DNA from: JBBAEA01 sp041656175
Lineage (GTDB): Bacteria; Myxococcota_A; Bradymonadia; UBA4248
Assembly: GCA_041656175.1 (NCBI GenBank)
Contig: JBBAEA010000007.1
Coordinates: forward strand, 1 to 53,391
Direction of reading: 5' to 3'
DNA length: 53,391 nt
The notes under the pieces are model-generated. The model was not told the origin of the DNA. It did not search any database and was given only the letters and a program-made list of their open reading frames with translations. A program made the position numbers and the translations under genes. Positions 8,792 to 17,740 of the stretch are shown one piece after another (position 1 is the first letter of the stretch; each line of letters begins with the position of its first letter).

Positions 8792-9535
8792 ATGAAAAGG
8801 GATGATATGCGCTATTTGCGAATGATGTTTAAACGAAAAAACAAGGTTTACGTGCCTGTTGATGAATTTTCACAGCCCATCGTAAATAATGGCCTAATTT
8901 CGTACAAGTATCGGCGAGATGATGCGAAGTTTTTTACAGCAAAGGCATCGAATTTGGAGTATATTCCTGGGGAACTGCCTCGCGAAATAAGTGAAGATAC
9001 GCCAAAGCCGAAGCCAAAAAGCAAAAAAACAAGCCCCGCTCCCAGCGCAGTATTGAGCGCAGACGAACTCGTCTTACCCAAACTCAGCGACGACGAATTA
9101 CCGCCAGTTAACACGATTTTGGTCTACACCGATGGGGGAGCTAGCCCAAACCCTGGGCCAGCAGCGGCTGCGTTTGTAATGCTTTATGGCAAACACGTGT
9201 TGGAGTATTGGGAGTACTTGGGGGAAGCCACTAATAATGTGGGAGAGCTAACCGCAATATTGCGAGCGCTTGAACAAATAAAGAATAAGGAGCTTCCCAT
9301 CGCTTTGTACTCGGACTCCAATTATGCCATTGGTGTTAGCACAGCTGCGATGAAGGCGAAGCAAAACCTCGAACTGGTGGGAGAAATCCGCGAACAGCTC
9401 AAGCTTTGTCCGCGCGCTCGCCTAAACAAGGTCAAGGCCCATGTGGGAATTCCGCTTAATGAACACGTAGATTCGCTTGTTGGATTGGCGCGGGATTCTA
9501 GAACTTCGGGACAGCGTAGGTCGAGCCTAGATTAG
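8792..9535 (+). CDS. Ribonuclease HI with N-terminal extension
   Basis: RNase HI hydrolyses the RNA strand of RNA-DNA hybrids. The catalytic domain occupies about residues 107-240 with all four acidic residues visible: D114 (YTDGGASPNPGP), E152 (NVGELTA), D175 (YSDSNYA) and D227 (NEHVDSLV). An N-terminal ~105 residues, basic at first and then Lys/Pro-rich (PKPKPKSKK), precedes it. It does not match the usual hybrid-binding domain that I would recognise. The start is uncertain: ATG 8792 gives the longest protein, while ATG 8807 has AAGGGA at better spacing. The gene appears monocistronic. Confidence 0.85.
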   Translation: MKRDDMRYLRMMFKRKNKVYVPVDEFSQPIVNNGLISYKYRRDDAKFFTAKASNLEYIPGELPREISEDTPKPKPKSKKTSPAPSAVLSADELVLPKLSDDELPPVNTILVYTDGGASPNPGPAAAAFVMLYGKHVLEYWEYLGEATNNVGELTAILRALEQIKNKELPIALYSDSNYAIGVSTAAMKAKQNLELVGEIREQLKLCPRARLNKVKAHVGIPLNEHVDSLVGLARDSRTSGQRRSSLD

Positions 9536-9687
9536 GGAAGCTGTGATTCCTACAAAAGCAGCCAAAAACAACGAGCATTAAGTGTGGAAAGCTATCTCGG
9601 TTTGTTTCAACTTAGTCAAAAAATCGAATAATGCATTGTTAGCAAGTTTGATGCGGATTCTAGGAGAAAAGGAAAAAATACGCCTTG

Positions 9688-9772
9688 CTTTTCCATTTTG
9701 AGCCTAGTTCTAGAAAAAAAAAGAAGAAAAAACGAAAACAAAAAAATCTTTTCTTTTCCATTTTGAGCCTAG
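9688..9772. repeat. 20-bp direct repeat pair
   Basis: The same 20-bp sequence, TTTTCCATTTTGAGCC in its core, occurs at 9688-9707 and 9753-9772, 65 bp apart. A purine-rich A/G tract separates the copies. The pair lies immediately left of the family C element, so it may be debris of earlier insertions. Confidence 0.75.
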
Positions 9773-9783
9773 CTAGAAGAAAA

Positions 9784-10029
9784 GAGACCTTTGCACGGCT
9801 AGAAATAGTGAATTTAAATTTACAAATCCGATACAGTTTTAAACAAAATGAGACATTTTGTAGAGAAGCATAAGTTAATAATGCTAATCAAATAAGGCAG
9901 GTAGAAGATAGAATGACATTTTATTCGAAAAGTACTTAAAAGAGTGCTTTCTTTTGGGAAGGGGGGTACGGGGGGAAACATCTTTTCTTTGCTACAAAGA
10001 AAAGGGTTTCCCCCCCGTGCAAAGCTCTA
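9784..10029. repeat. Family C repeat, MITE-like, copy C1
   Basis: A 246-bp element is bounded by imperfect inverted repeats (GAGACCTTTGCACGG at the left, CCGTGCAAAGCTCT at the right). It matches the 210-bp element at 36.2 kb over almost its whole length. The interior is AT-rich, with no coding capacity, and near the right end an inner hairpin CTTTG/CAAAG precedes a C-run. It ends 16 bp before miaA. The open frame that extends miaA upstream is repeat sequence. Confidence 0.8.
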
Positions 10030-10045
10030 TATCCTTAATATTTAT

Positions 10046-11017
10046 ATGAAGCAGAAGATAATACAGGTAGTTGGGCCAACTGCCTCTGGAAAAACGGCGT
10101 TTAGCGTAGAATTAGCGAAATTGTGCGGTGCCGAAATCGTCAATGTCGACTCGATGCAGGTATACAAAGACCTCGCCGTTGGCAGCGATAAACCCAGCGC
10201 AGCGGAACGCGAAACAGTGCGTTTTTTTGGCCTAGATCTTATAGAACTTGGTCCGCCCATGGACGCTGCGCGTTTTGCCGACTACGCGGACGCTTGTATT
10301 GCCGATATTGCGCAAAGAGGCAAGATCCCTATGCTATCGGGGGGCACGGGGCTTTATCATAGGTGTATTGTTCGCGGCATTTTGGACGCGCCATCACGCG
10401 ATGATGCATGGCGAGCGGCTTTGCGAGCAGAGCGAGATATTGTTGGACAGGACGCAATTTATGCAAGGCTCGAAAATATCGACCCAGATCTTGCCGCCAA
10501 CATTATGCCGAGCGATTGGGTGCGTATCGAGCGCGGGCTAGAATATTACGCTTTAACGGGGAAGCTCTTAAGTGTGGCGCAGAAGGAGCATGGTTTTATG
10601 CAGCCTCGCTACGACGTTCTTAGTTTTGGAGTTTGGCGCCCGCGCGAAGAACGCTACGAAAAGATAAACTCTCGCCTAGACGAAATGTGGAAGTCTGGCT
10701 TGCTCGAAGAAACGCAAATCTTGCTTGACGCAAAGCTTGATTTAGAGGAACTTCCGCTAAAAGCATTGGGCTATAAGCAGGCAGCTTGCTACTTACTTGG
10801 AAATTGCAGTCATGATGAAGCGCTTGAGCGAGCAAAACGAGAGACAAGGCGCTTTGCAAAGAGGCAGATGACGTGGTTTCGATCCGATAAGGCGGTGCAT
10901 TGGTTGCGTATGCCTTTAGATGGTGGGCAGTTTGAGACCCTTGCCACGCAAGTACAAAAGTTTATGGCAGGCGAGGATTTTGATTTGTCGATTTTGCCGA
11001 TATGGGTGGATGCGTGA
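10046..11017 (+). CDS. miaA: tRNA dimethylallyltransferase MiaA
   Basis: MiaA transfers a dimethylallyl group from DMAPP to N6 of A37 in tRNAs that read UNN codons, the first step toward ms2i6A. The P-loop GPTASGKT (residues 10-17), the DSMQVYKDLAVGSDKPS segment with the catalytic Asp, the LSGGTGLYHRCIVRG motif and the C-terminal KRETRRFAKRQMTWFRSD block are all present. The 323-residue length is usual. The reading frame is open 34 codons further upstream, but that part lies in repeat C1. ATG 10046 matches the family N-terminus, though no clear Shine-Dalgarno sequence precedes it. Confidence 0.95.
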   Translation: MKQKIIQVVGPTASGKTAFSVELAKLCGAEIVNVDSMQVYKDLAVGSDKPSAAERETVRFFGLDLIELGPPMDAARFADYADACIADIAQRGKIPMLSGGTGLYHRCIVRGILDAPSRDDAWRAALRAERDIVGQDAIYARLENIDPDLAANIMPSDWVRIERGLEYYALTGKLLSVAQKEHGFMQPRYDVLSFGVWRPREERYEKINSRLDEMWKSGLLEETQILLDAKLDLEELPLKALGYKQAACYLLGNCSHDEALERAKRETRRFAKRQMTWFRSDKAVHWLRMPLDGGQFETLATQVQKFMAGEDFDLSILPIWVDA

Positions 11018-11136
11018 GTGGCACAGTATAATGTCTTGACATCAAACAGCTGCTGTGTGAAAATTCGTTTAACCATCGAAGATCTTAGCCTTGCTTTGAC
11101 TTCGTTGTTGGATTGAATTTTTAACTTTTCACGAGA

Positions 11137-11284
11137 GGGGGTAGCGCAAGATCACCTGAAGGAGTGCTGTCTGAGCGCATTTTATGCGTTAGATGCGCGG
11201 ATTGAGCGCATATAACGCATAAAATAAAGCGCGAAGCCAGCACTCATGAGGGAAGCTTGCGCGTAGGGGGAGACTTCCCCCCCC
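11137..11284 (+). repeat. Long hairpin repeat, family A, copy A2
   Basis: The ends are GGGGGTAGCGCAAGATC and GGGAAGCTTGCGCGTAGGGGG-AGAC-TTCCCCC. Inner arms also pair (GAGTGCTG with CAGCACTC, GCATTTTATGCG with CGCATAAAATA). It fills most of the gap between miaA and the TPR lipoprotein gene. A TTGACA at 11036-11041 has only a poor -10 partner. Confidence 0.9.
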
Positions 11285-11330
11285 ACTCCATAAATAACCC
11301 AACTTAATGCAGAATGCTGCGTTGGAGTCG

Positions 11331-12332
11331 ATGATGTACCGTAAACTTTGTTTGCTTTTAATGGTTTTTGCACTCAGTTCTTGCAGTCTTGACGCGGTGG
11401 AGTCGACGAATTTGACGGCCAAGGGGATGCAATTTTACGCGCAGGGAATGATGTCGAAGGCGGAGGATGCGTTCAAGATGGCGATTGAGAAGGACGCCAA
11501 GAATGACCAGGCGCAATACCGTTTGGGGATTATGCGGACGCAGGCGCGGGACTACAGTGAAGCGGCGCGCTATTTTAAGCGTAGTGTGGAGCTTAAGCCC
11601 GATGAGGCGCAATATCATTATATGTTGGCGAGTGTGTTGTTGTCGCAAGGGGAGTCGCTGAGGGATGAGGCAGACGCGGCGCTAGCGAAATCCTTGTTGG
11701 ATGATGCGGCTAAGTCGTTTGTGCGAACGATAGAGTTGGACCCTTATTATGCTGAAGCGCACTTGAAATTGGCGCGTGTTTATAGGGCGGGGATGGACTT
11801 GCAAAAGGCAGCTGTGGCATATGAGCAGTCGATTCACGCAAACCCCAAATTGATGACGGACGATGCAGCGCCGACGGCGGTGGCGTACAAAGAGCTCGGG
11901 ATGTTGTATGCGGATTATGGCTTTAACATTGAGGCCGCGCGCGTTTTACTCAATGGGGTGCAAAACAACCCGATGGACGCGCAGCTCGAAACGGAGCTGG
12001 CCAATATATATTTAGAATTGCGACAATACACCGATGCGTTGTTACACTTTAAAAAGGCTTTTGACCTGTTTCAGAGCCACAATGCGGATCGATTAGACTT
12101 GGTTCTGCCGACGGTCTACGGCGTGGGAATTTCGAATTATTGGAAGGCCAAGGAGGCGCAACACAATTCCAAGACTGCGGAAGCGATTGATTTATATAAA
12201 GAAGCCAAGACTTGGTTAGATAAGTTCGCCCTTAATGCAGCGGCGCCCGAAATGATGGGACAGCGCGCGGCGGCACAGGGTTACGTAGCTGAGATTCGTG
12301 AAGTTTTGATGACTTTGGAAGGAAAGAAATAA
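11331..12332 (+). CDS. TPR-repeat lipoprotein
   Basis: A 333-residue protein with signal peptide ending in lipobox LSSC. Mature sequence is built of tetratricopeptide repeats, beginning with LTAKGMQFYAQGMMSKAEDAFKMAIEKDAK and continuing with clear A8/G8/F20/A27/P32 patterns (for example NDQAQYRLGIMRTQARDYSEAARYFKRSVELKPD). TPR solenoids mediate protein-protein contacts, and an outer-membrane or periplasmic assembly factor is plausible. ATG 11331 was chosen for its GGAG 5 nt upstream and because it opens the signal peptide. The stop TAA overlaps the ATG of the next gene by 1 nt, so the two are co-translated and probably work together. Confidence 0.85.
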   Translation: MMYRKLCLLLMVFALSSCSLDAVESTNLTAKGMQFYAQGMMSKAEDAFKMAIEKDAKNDQAQYRLGIMRTQARDYSEAARYFKRSVELKPDEAQYHYMLASVLLSQGESLRDEADAALAKSLLDDAAKSFVRTIELDPYYAEAHLKLARVYRAGMDLQKAAVAYEQSIHANPKLMTDDAAPTAVAYKELGMLYADYGFNIEAARVLLNGVQNNPMDAQLETELANIYLELRQYTDALLHFKKAFDLFQSHNADRLDLVLPTVYGVGISNYWKAKEAQHNSKTAEAIDLYKEAKTWLDKFALNAAAPEMMGQRAAAQGYVAEIREVLMTLEGKK

Positions 12333-13687
12333 TGAGCGCTGCTGTTGTGCGAGGGGGACAAGTATCATTAGGAATGGGATGTCTGGCCGCGGCTTTTGGC
12401 CTCGTTGCCTTAGTGCATGCTGTGATGGTGAATGCTGGTGTTTTTTACCTCTTTAACGCAACGCTTGCCTTCGTTTTGCTTCTTGGCTTCATCATTTTTT
12501 ACCTTCGACGCATAGACTCGCTGCTGCTTTCCGCATTTATGCTCGTGCAATTCACATTGTGCAGTGCGTTATTCGTCTTTTCGGGTTTGGATCTGATGTT
12601 GCTTTGGGTTTTTGCGCCTGCTGGTTCGGCAATTGCCTTCCTACTCATCTCCATTTTCAATAAAGATATAGCTCCTTTCCACTCTTTGCGATACCTCGCC
12701 TATGCTTGGGGAGTGGTGTATTTGTTTAGTCGCATTGTGCTTAGCACCAACAGCGATCACATATGGTTTGACAGCTTTGGCCCGGCCATGTTTTGGACTT
12801 GGACGGCGATCGTTGTATTGTCATCGGCTGTCTTCATTTGGCAGAGCTTGGCCTTTAGGAAAAAGCAGGTGGTTACACCAAAAATTCTACCCATAGCCTA
12901 TCTTTGCATCATCGTCATTTCGCTTTTCTTGGATCCGATTTTTGAGTGGGCAAATTATCGCTATATCGATTTAACGGTGTACAGCTTTGCGTTTCAGCTT
13001 TGTTTGATGGGGGCTGTTACACTGAGCGTGTTTTATTACGCGCTTGAAAGTAGTGTGCCTTTACGCCACGTGTTGCGCATTGGTAGCCCACATGCTGGCA
13101 TGCAGCAAGTAGAGCCTGCTACACAAGCTCCTCTGCCACAGTTCGGCGCTCCCGTAGCGCCACTCCCGACGTTGCCGCCAGCTCCCACAGCGCTTCCAAA
13201 GCTCGCCCCCCAAATCCAAAGATACACGCCGCCGGTGATCGAGAAAATCGAAGGATTGGACTTGGATTCTGTCGAGACCTGTGCGCTTCCATCGCCTTTT
13301 GCACAAGATGTGCCAGATTGGGCAGGCTTAGACTCTCCAGAAACTATGGATATGGATTCTATTGATACATGTGCGCTTCCATCGCCCTTTGCCCATCACC
13401 ATGAACACGACGAATCGTACGAAACCGCTGATATCCGCACCATGAATGCACCTTTCCCGCACAAGCATCCACCCGATACGCCAGCTCCTAGCGTTTCCTC
13501 GCCAAAAGTTGCTCCCCCAACATTAGCGCCAAAAGCTGCTCCCCCAACATTAGCGCCAAAAGCTGCTCCCCCAACATTAGCGCCAAATCTTGTCATCCCA
13601 AATATAGATGAAGAAGAAGTTCAAACCTTCCTCCTTGAGGCTCCTAGCCTCGAAGATATCGAGGAGTGGCAAAAACAAAATGAGTAA
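12332..13687 (+). CDS. Polytopic membrane protein with Pro/Ala-rich repetitive cytoplasmic tail
   Basis: I do not recognise the family. The first ~235 residues hold about eight hydrophobic segments and no catalytic motif that I can see. The remaining ~215 residues are hydrophilic and low-complexity. They contain a duplicated acidic peptide (consensus D-S-(V/I)-(E/D)-T-C-A-L-P-S-P-F-A at residues ~312 and ~342, with a weaker third form near 370) and three tandem 9-residue units A-A-P-P-T-L-A-P-K near 393-420. The end is acidic. The gene is translationally coupled to the TPR lipoprotein. The tail looks like a multivalent docking or phosphorylation platform, which is inference. Confidence 0.75.
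   Translation: MSAAVVRGGQVSLGMGCLAAAFGLVALVHAVMVNAGVFYLFNATLAFVLLLGFIIFYLRRIDSLLLSAFMLVQFTLCSALFVFSGLDLMLLWVFAPAGSAIAFLLISIFNKDIAPFHSLRYLAYAWGVVYLFSRIVLSTNSDHIWFDSFGPAMFWTWTAIVVLSSAVFIWQSLAFRKKQVVTPKILPIAYLCIIVISLFLDPIFEWANYRYIDLTVYSFAFQLCLMGAVTLSVFYYALESSVPLRHVLRIGSPHAGMQQVEPATQAPLPQFGAPVAPLPTLPPAPTALPKLAPQIQRYTPPVIEKIEGLDLDSVETCALPSPFAQDVPDWAGLDSPETMDMDSIDTCALPSPFAHHHEHDESYETADIRTMNAPFPHKHPPDTPAPSVSSPKVAPPTLAPKAAPPTLAPKAAPPTLAPNLVIPNIDEEEVQTFLLEAPSLEDIEEWQKQNE
13508..13588 (+). repeat. 27-bp tandem repeat inside a CDS (3 units)
   Basis: Three nearly identical 27-nt units encode the A-A-P-P-T-L-A-P-K repeats of the membrane protein tail. Near identity at DNA level suggests recent, slippage-prone expansion. 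Confidence 0.85.
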
Positions 13688-13931
13688 AAGCATATCTTTT
13701 CGGCTCATTTCGTTTTGAGCAAAACTGGTTCATTTCGCATTTAGCCGTTGTTCAGTAGCTTCTACAGAAGTAGCTCGCACAAAGTTTTAGAAGCACCGAT
13801 GCACACGGAAAAAACGAATTATTGCTTCTACTTAGTCTGTGTTTATTGGTGCTTAAAATCGTCTTATGACAATCATTGATGTGTATTGCTGTGTATTGGT
13901 GGTTCTTTATACATCAGCTGTAAGTCCTTAG

Positions 13932-14130
13932 GGAGACTCTGATTAATGCAAAAATGAGTAGGAGCAGCTTTCAAAGCGGCCCTTGATTAAAGCAAGAAAG
14001 TTAGGTGAGTTTTCAAAATAAAGTCAATAAAATCAATACTCTACACACAAAAGCAGGTCTCGATAGCCCTTGGACGGGGTTTGGAGCGATAGCCCCAATC
14101 AATCAAAGCTCCTTAACGAGCTTTGGAGTC
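13932..14130 (+). repeat. Family B dispersed repeat, copy B2
   Basis: This is the best-preserved copy. It shows a left block starting GGGAGACTCTGATTAATGCA, then GCTTTCAAAGCGGCCCTTG, then the core TTCAAAATAAAGTCAATAAA plus ATCAA, then TACACACAAAAG, and ends in a G/C-rich part with GAGCGATAGCCCCAATCAATC. It occupies most of the 13688-14141 gap and ends just before the mreD stop. The left part of the gap (13688-13931) shows no gene. Confidence 0.75.
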
Positions 14131-14141
14131 GCGCCCACGAT

Positions 14142-14663
14142 TTAGAACTTTCTTCGCAGTCCGCTTTGGCTTCGTATTAGCCAAATCGCGTTGGCTTTAG
14201 AGATAAGCCAAAAATAAGGAGGCGTGAAAATCGCGGTGGCAATAGCGTTTCGCCACAAAACGCTAGGAATGGCTTGTAATATCGTTGATTCGGGGTAAAT
14301 GATGGCTAAAATCATGCCGTAGAGTAAATCAAAAGCGGCGCAGGTCAACGCCGCGACGACGACGATAAAAATCGCTCGCTGAGAGCGCACGCGTAAGGCT
14401 AGGGCGGCGAGCGCGAAGTAGGCGAGCATGCAGAGTAAGTGGTAGAGCCCGGGAGGACCAGAGGACATGGAATCGGCGAAAGCGCCGATAAGGAGCATCG
14501 AAAAGACGCTTCCCGCAAAGGGTGCATTCATCGCGCTGAGGGCACAAGCGCTTATGACGCTAAAATTGATGCAAAACGCCGTAATGTGAAACGCGCTAAC
14601 AAAGTTGCTTTGCAGCACGATTAACAAAAGCGCCGCCACGCCATTAAATACGACTATCGGCAT
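14142..14663 (-). CDS. mreD: Rod shape-determining protein MreD
   Basis: A 173-residue inner-membrane protein with about five TM helices, of the size and hydropathy of MreD. MreD acts with MreB and MreC in the elongasome that directs lateral peptidoglycan synthesis. Sequence conservation in this family is low, so the call rests on its position: it begins 20 nt inside the end of mreC, the standard mreC-mreD order. Motif-like features include the PFAGSVFSMLLIGAFADSMSSGPPGLYHL segment in the middle, common in MreD. mreB, rodA and pbp2 are not in the window. Confidence 0.85.
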   Translation of the reverse strand: MPIVVFNGVAALLLIVLQSNFVSAFHITAFCINFSVISACALSAMNAPFAGSVFSMLLIGAFADSMSSGPPGLYHLLCMLAYFALAALALRVRSQRAIFIVVVAALTCAAFDLLYGMILAIIYPESTILQAIPSVLWRNAIATAIFTPPYFWLISKANAIWLIRSQSGLRRKF

Positions 14664-15507
14664 GCGGCTCGCCCTTTATTTCCCCGATAATGATGTACAG
14701 CTCCTCGAGCCGCGAAAAGTCCACAATCGGCTCCACCGTCGCACTTTGGTACAGCCCGAACTCCTTACTATTGACTTTGCGCACACGCCCCACAGGCAAT
14801 TCTTTGGGAAAACTTCCCGCGCGCCCGCTTGTTACCACGAGTTCCCCCTCTTCGACTTCATCGCGGCGCAGCAGGTAGGAAATCTTTGCGTCATAGCTTC
14901 GGTCGTCTCCTAGCCCTGATAAAATTCCGCGTGAGCGGTTGACTTGCGTTAAAATATCGATTTTTGATCGTGGGTCGACGGCTAGCATAATGTCGCAAAA
15001 TCGTCCGTTAACGCGCTCCACGCGCCCCACTAAGCCCTCGGCCGACACGACTGGCATCTCGGGCTTGATATCATTGCGCTCGGCTTCGACTCGTATTCGC
15101 AAGACCCGAAAATAGGGCGAAACATCGGCTGCAATCACTCTCGCTGGCGCTAACTCAAATATGGCGCGCGCGTTCCTAAAGCCGACCAACTTGTTGAGGC
15201 GCGCGTTTTCTTGCAAAATCCCCTGCAAGCCCGTGTTCTCCTCGCGTAGACGCGCATTCTCCAAGCGCAGCGCCTCATTGTCGGCCTTTGTGTGCACCAA
15301 ATCAATGTAGGCGTTCCAAAATCCCGCGCTGTTGCCCACCAAATAATCGAAGTGGTTTTGCGCTGTCGCCGCCAAAAACATGTTTGTCCGCTCTGGCACC
15401 GACACGGTCGCCCTTTGCCCGCCCTGCACCGACAAAAGCAACAAGGGCAACGAAACCCCGACGATCACCAAGAGCAAATTTCGATAACGCTTTAAGTTTT
15501 CTTTCAT
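14644..15507 (-). CDS. mreC: Rod shape-determining protein MreC
   Basis: MreC is a single-pass periplasmic scaffold of the elongasome. The 287-residue protein has an N-terminal TM segment (about residues 10-28), a coiled coil (about 70-110, ADNEALRLENARLREENTGLQGILQENARLNKLVGF), and then the two beta-barrel domains with family hallmarks: PARVIAADVSPYFRVLRI, GLVGRVERV, VDPRSKIDILTQVNRSRGILSGLG, and VVTSGRAGSFPKELPVGRV. It overlaps mreD by 20 nt. mreB, usually directly upstream, is absent; a family-A repeat and a Cys-rich lipoprotein gene occupy that place. Confidence 0.95.
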   Translation of the reverse strand: MKENLKRYRNLLLVIVGVSLPLLLLSVQGGQRATVSVPERTNMFLAATAQNHFDYLVGNSAGFWNAYIDLVHTKADNEALRLENARLREENTGLQGILQENARLNKLVGFRNARAIFELAPARVIAADVSPYFRVLRIRVEAERNDIKPEMPVVSAEGLVGRVERVNGRFCDIMLAVDPRSKIDILTQVNRSRGILSGLGDDRSYDAKISYLLRRDEVEEGELVVTSGRAGSFPKELPVGRVRKVNSKEFGLYQSATVEPIVDFSRLEELYIIIGEIKGEPHADSRI

Positions 15508-15557
15508 AGACTCTAACGCGTGCCTTTAAGCTCAATATTCGCCAATTTTCTTTGGCA

Positions 15558-15698
15558 GGGGGTAAACCCCCTTCGCCCGAGCTTCCCGCCGCATGCGCCA
15601 GCAGGCGCGATATTTTATGCGCCGTTTCGCCTGTTCGGCAAACCGCCGCATAAAATGCGCCGCGCGTCGCCTACGGCGGGCGATCTCGGGCTACCCCC
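15558..15698 (-). repeat. Long hairpin repeat, family A, copy A3 (covarying ends)
   Basis: On the minus strand it reads GGGGGTAGCCCGAGATC ... GGGAAGCTCGGGCGAAGGGGG-TTTA-CCCCC. Other copies have GCGCAAG paired with CTTGCGC; here both arms changed together to GCCCGAG with CTCGGGC, so pairing is kept. It lies between the Cys-rich lipoprotein gene and mreC. Confidence 0.9.
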
Positions 15699-15732
15699 AG
15701 GTAAACTGGCGCAAGCCCAGTTTTCCCCAAAC

Positions 15733-17628
15733 TTAGTTTACCACATCCGCCGTGACAATGATTTCATCGACACGAAGTGTTGAGTTCTTATCTTCAAGGC
15801 CATAGCCGTAAATGCGAAGTTCGGCGTTGGTTTTGTTCGCCAAAGTATCCAGCGCAGTACGGGGGAAAGCTGTAAAAACATTGGAACCCGACACTATAAG
15901 CTCGCTACCAACAACAACGGGATTGTTATTGTTGACGTAAGCGATCGCGACTTTTTTATCATAGTTCCCCGAGCCCGCCACCTTAAACTGTACATGGATC
16001 CCGCTTGCGCCAACCGTGGAGAATTGCAGCTTAAAGTGTGGATCTGTGTTTGGCGCCAAAGTCGTTTCTAAGCTAAAGTCGTTCGTACCAAGCGCTTGAG
16101 AGCCATAACCTTGCGTTCCCGTGTACGCAGTCATGGCTTTGCCGGCCGAATGCGTAATGACTGCATGCTCAGCTAAAGTGCCAGAATCGGCTTTTACCGA
16201 TAAGTGCTCTGACTTATTCTCCAGCGCATCGAAATCCCAGCGCGCAATAACAGTGCCTTCGATCTCTTCGGCTTCTATCGTAAACTTGTGTACATACTCA
16301 GAGCTGGCAATGCCTTGTGGGGCGGGGTAGCCGTTTGTTGTGGGGCAGAGGTAGAACGAGTTTTGGCCTGCTTCGGCGTTCATCAAAAAGCCGCAGGCGT
16401 ATTCTCCTGCACCAAAATGGCCATAGTTCATGTCCGCGATATAGCGGTAGTGATTAGCTTCACACTCGCTGCATTCTATGGCGCGCGCTGAACTTGTGTG
16501 GTTCCACGCGTAAGTCTCCACCGTTGGCACGCCACAACTTAAACGACCTGCAATGAAGGGCTGCGTAATTCCCTCCTCAAGCTCAATTTTGGCACTGGCT
16601 TTTAGCGTTTTTGTGGCTTCATCAACTTCTAAGCTCGTAAATTCACAAGTTAAAATTCCTGCTTTTGGGCCTGCCGCCTCGACGCAGCTTCCCTTGGCAT
16701 AGGCTTTGCAGTCCTTAGAGCAAGCAGGGGTGCCACCTTCAGCCCAATCGATAGTGCTGATATATTCACTGCAAGTTGGCGGCGTACCACCCAAAAACCG
16801 CGATGAACCATCTTCATTAAAGTCACACTTCTCGCCGTGTTCCAGCTCGATTATGCCGTTGCCACAACGCGTTGCTTCGCATGTTCCCTTTAACACGGTT
16901 TGGCAATCTTCTGAGCAAGCAGGCTCTCCCTTGTAAACGAAATACGGATTTTGCTCAAAGAACGATTCACAGCTCTTCCCATTGAGGTTTTTGCCATCAC
17001 AAACTTCGCCTTCATCGACCTGGCCGTTCCCGCAAAATGCTTTGACGCAAGTACCCTGCGTTAGCGACACGCAATCTGCCCCACAAGCTGGTGTGCCACC
17101 CGCAAGCCAAGTTGTTTTGCTGTCAAAGTCGGCGCAAGTTTTACCGTGGGGGATGGTTCCGTCACAAATCTCGTCATCGGTAATAAATCCGTCCCCGCAA
17201 ACCGCCGTTGTTTCGCGTAGCTCGCAAGTTCCTTGGACTAGCCCGTCACAAGTGGCGTTGCAGCCCGGTACACCGCCCGCTTTCCAGCTTTTTGAGCTGT
17301 CAAAGTCGGCGCAAGTTTTACCGTGCTCCAGCGTGCCATCGCAAAGCTCCGCGCCACTAATAACGCTGTCTCCACAAAGAGCATCTGTGCTTAATTCTTC
17401 ACAAGTACCCCGCAGCAATCCGTCGCAAGTAGCATTGCAATCAGGCTTCCCACCAGCCTTCCAACTTACAGTGTTGTCGTAGTCGTAACATGTTTTGTGA
17501 TGCTCAGCGCTGCCATCGCAAAGCTCTTCATCGCTTATTTCGTTATCGCCGCAATAATAGTCGCCGACATTGTTACATGAAACGCAAAAACATAAGGTCG
17601 AGAGCAATAACGCTAATTTTACTTTCAT
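15733..17628 (-). CDS. Myxococcota-type Cys-rich repeat lipoprotein with C-terminal beta-sandwich
   Basis: A 631-residue predicted lipoprotein. Signal peptide MKVKLALLLSTLCF is followed by lipobox CVSC. Residues ~25-340 hold about six Cys-rich repeats of the form C-G-D-x-x-(I/F)-(S/T)-D-x-E-x-C-D-G ... C-N-A-T-C-D-G-L-x-x-G-T-C, and two of the middle units are nearly identical at DNA level (around 17.1-17.35 kb). The C-terminal ~180 residues look like a beta-sandwich (jelly-roll type), similar in outline to that of the lipoprotein at 38.5 kb. The frame is open 108 codons further upstream through repeat A8. I chose ATG 17628 for its GAGG and the signal peptide. Function unknown; surface exposure is likely. 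Confidence 0.85.
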   Translation of the reverse strand: MKVKLALLLSTLCFCVSCNNVGDYYCGDNEISDEELCDGSAEHHKTCYDYDNTVSWKAGGKPDCNATCDGLLRGTCEELSTDALCGDSVISGAELCDGTLEHGKTCADFDSSKSWKAGGVPGCNATCDGLVQGTCELRETTAVCGDGFITDDEICDGTIPHGKTCADFDSKTTWLAGGTPACGADCVSLTQGTCVKAFCGNGQVDEGEVCDGKNLNGKSCESFFEQNPYFVYKGEPACSEDCQTVLKGTCEATRCGNGIIELEHGEKCDFNEDGSSRFLGGTPPTCSEYISTIDWAEGGTPACSKDCKAYAKGSCVEAAGPKAGILTCEFTSLEVDEATKTLKASAKIELEEGITQPFIAGRLSCGVPTVETYAWNHTSSARAIECSECEANHYRYIADMNYGHFGAGEYACGFLMNAEAGQNSFYLCPTTNGYPAPQGIASSEYVHKFTIEAEEIEGTVIARWDFDALENKSEHLSVKADSGTLAEHAVITHSAGKAMTAYTGTQGYGSQALGTNDFSLETTLAPNTDPHFKLQFSTVGASGIHVQFKVAGSGNYDKKVAIAYVNNNNPVVVGSELIVSGSNVFTAFPRTALDTLANKTNAELRIYGYGLEDKNSTLRVDEIIVTADVVN

Positions 17629-17740
17629 AAAGCCTCTAGCATAGTAGTCGAAGAACAGCCGCATTTCTGCGACGCACATATTATAGCACAAGCTATGGTG
17701 AGTGGTTAGTAATAAGATCTTGCCTTGGCCTTCGTTGTGT

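Noticed and set aside
9685..9873. 62-codon open frame
   Set aside because: Low-complexity Lys-rich translation of an A-rich tract between direct repeats.
9944..10045. 34-codon upstream extension of miaA
   Set aside because: It is translated from family C repeat sequence and does not resemble the MiaA N-terminus; ATG 10046 gives the standard length.
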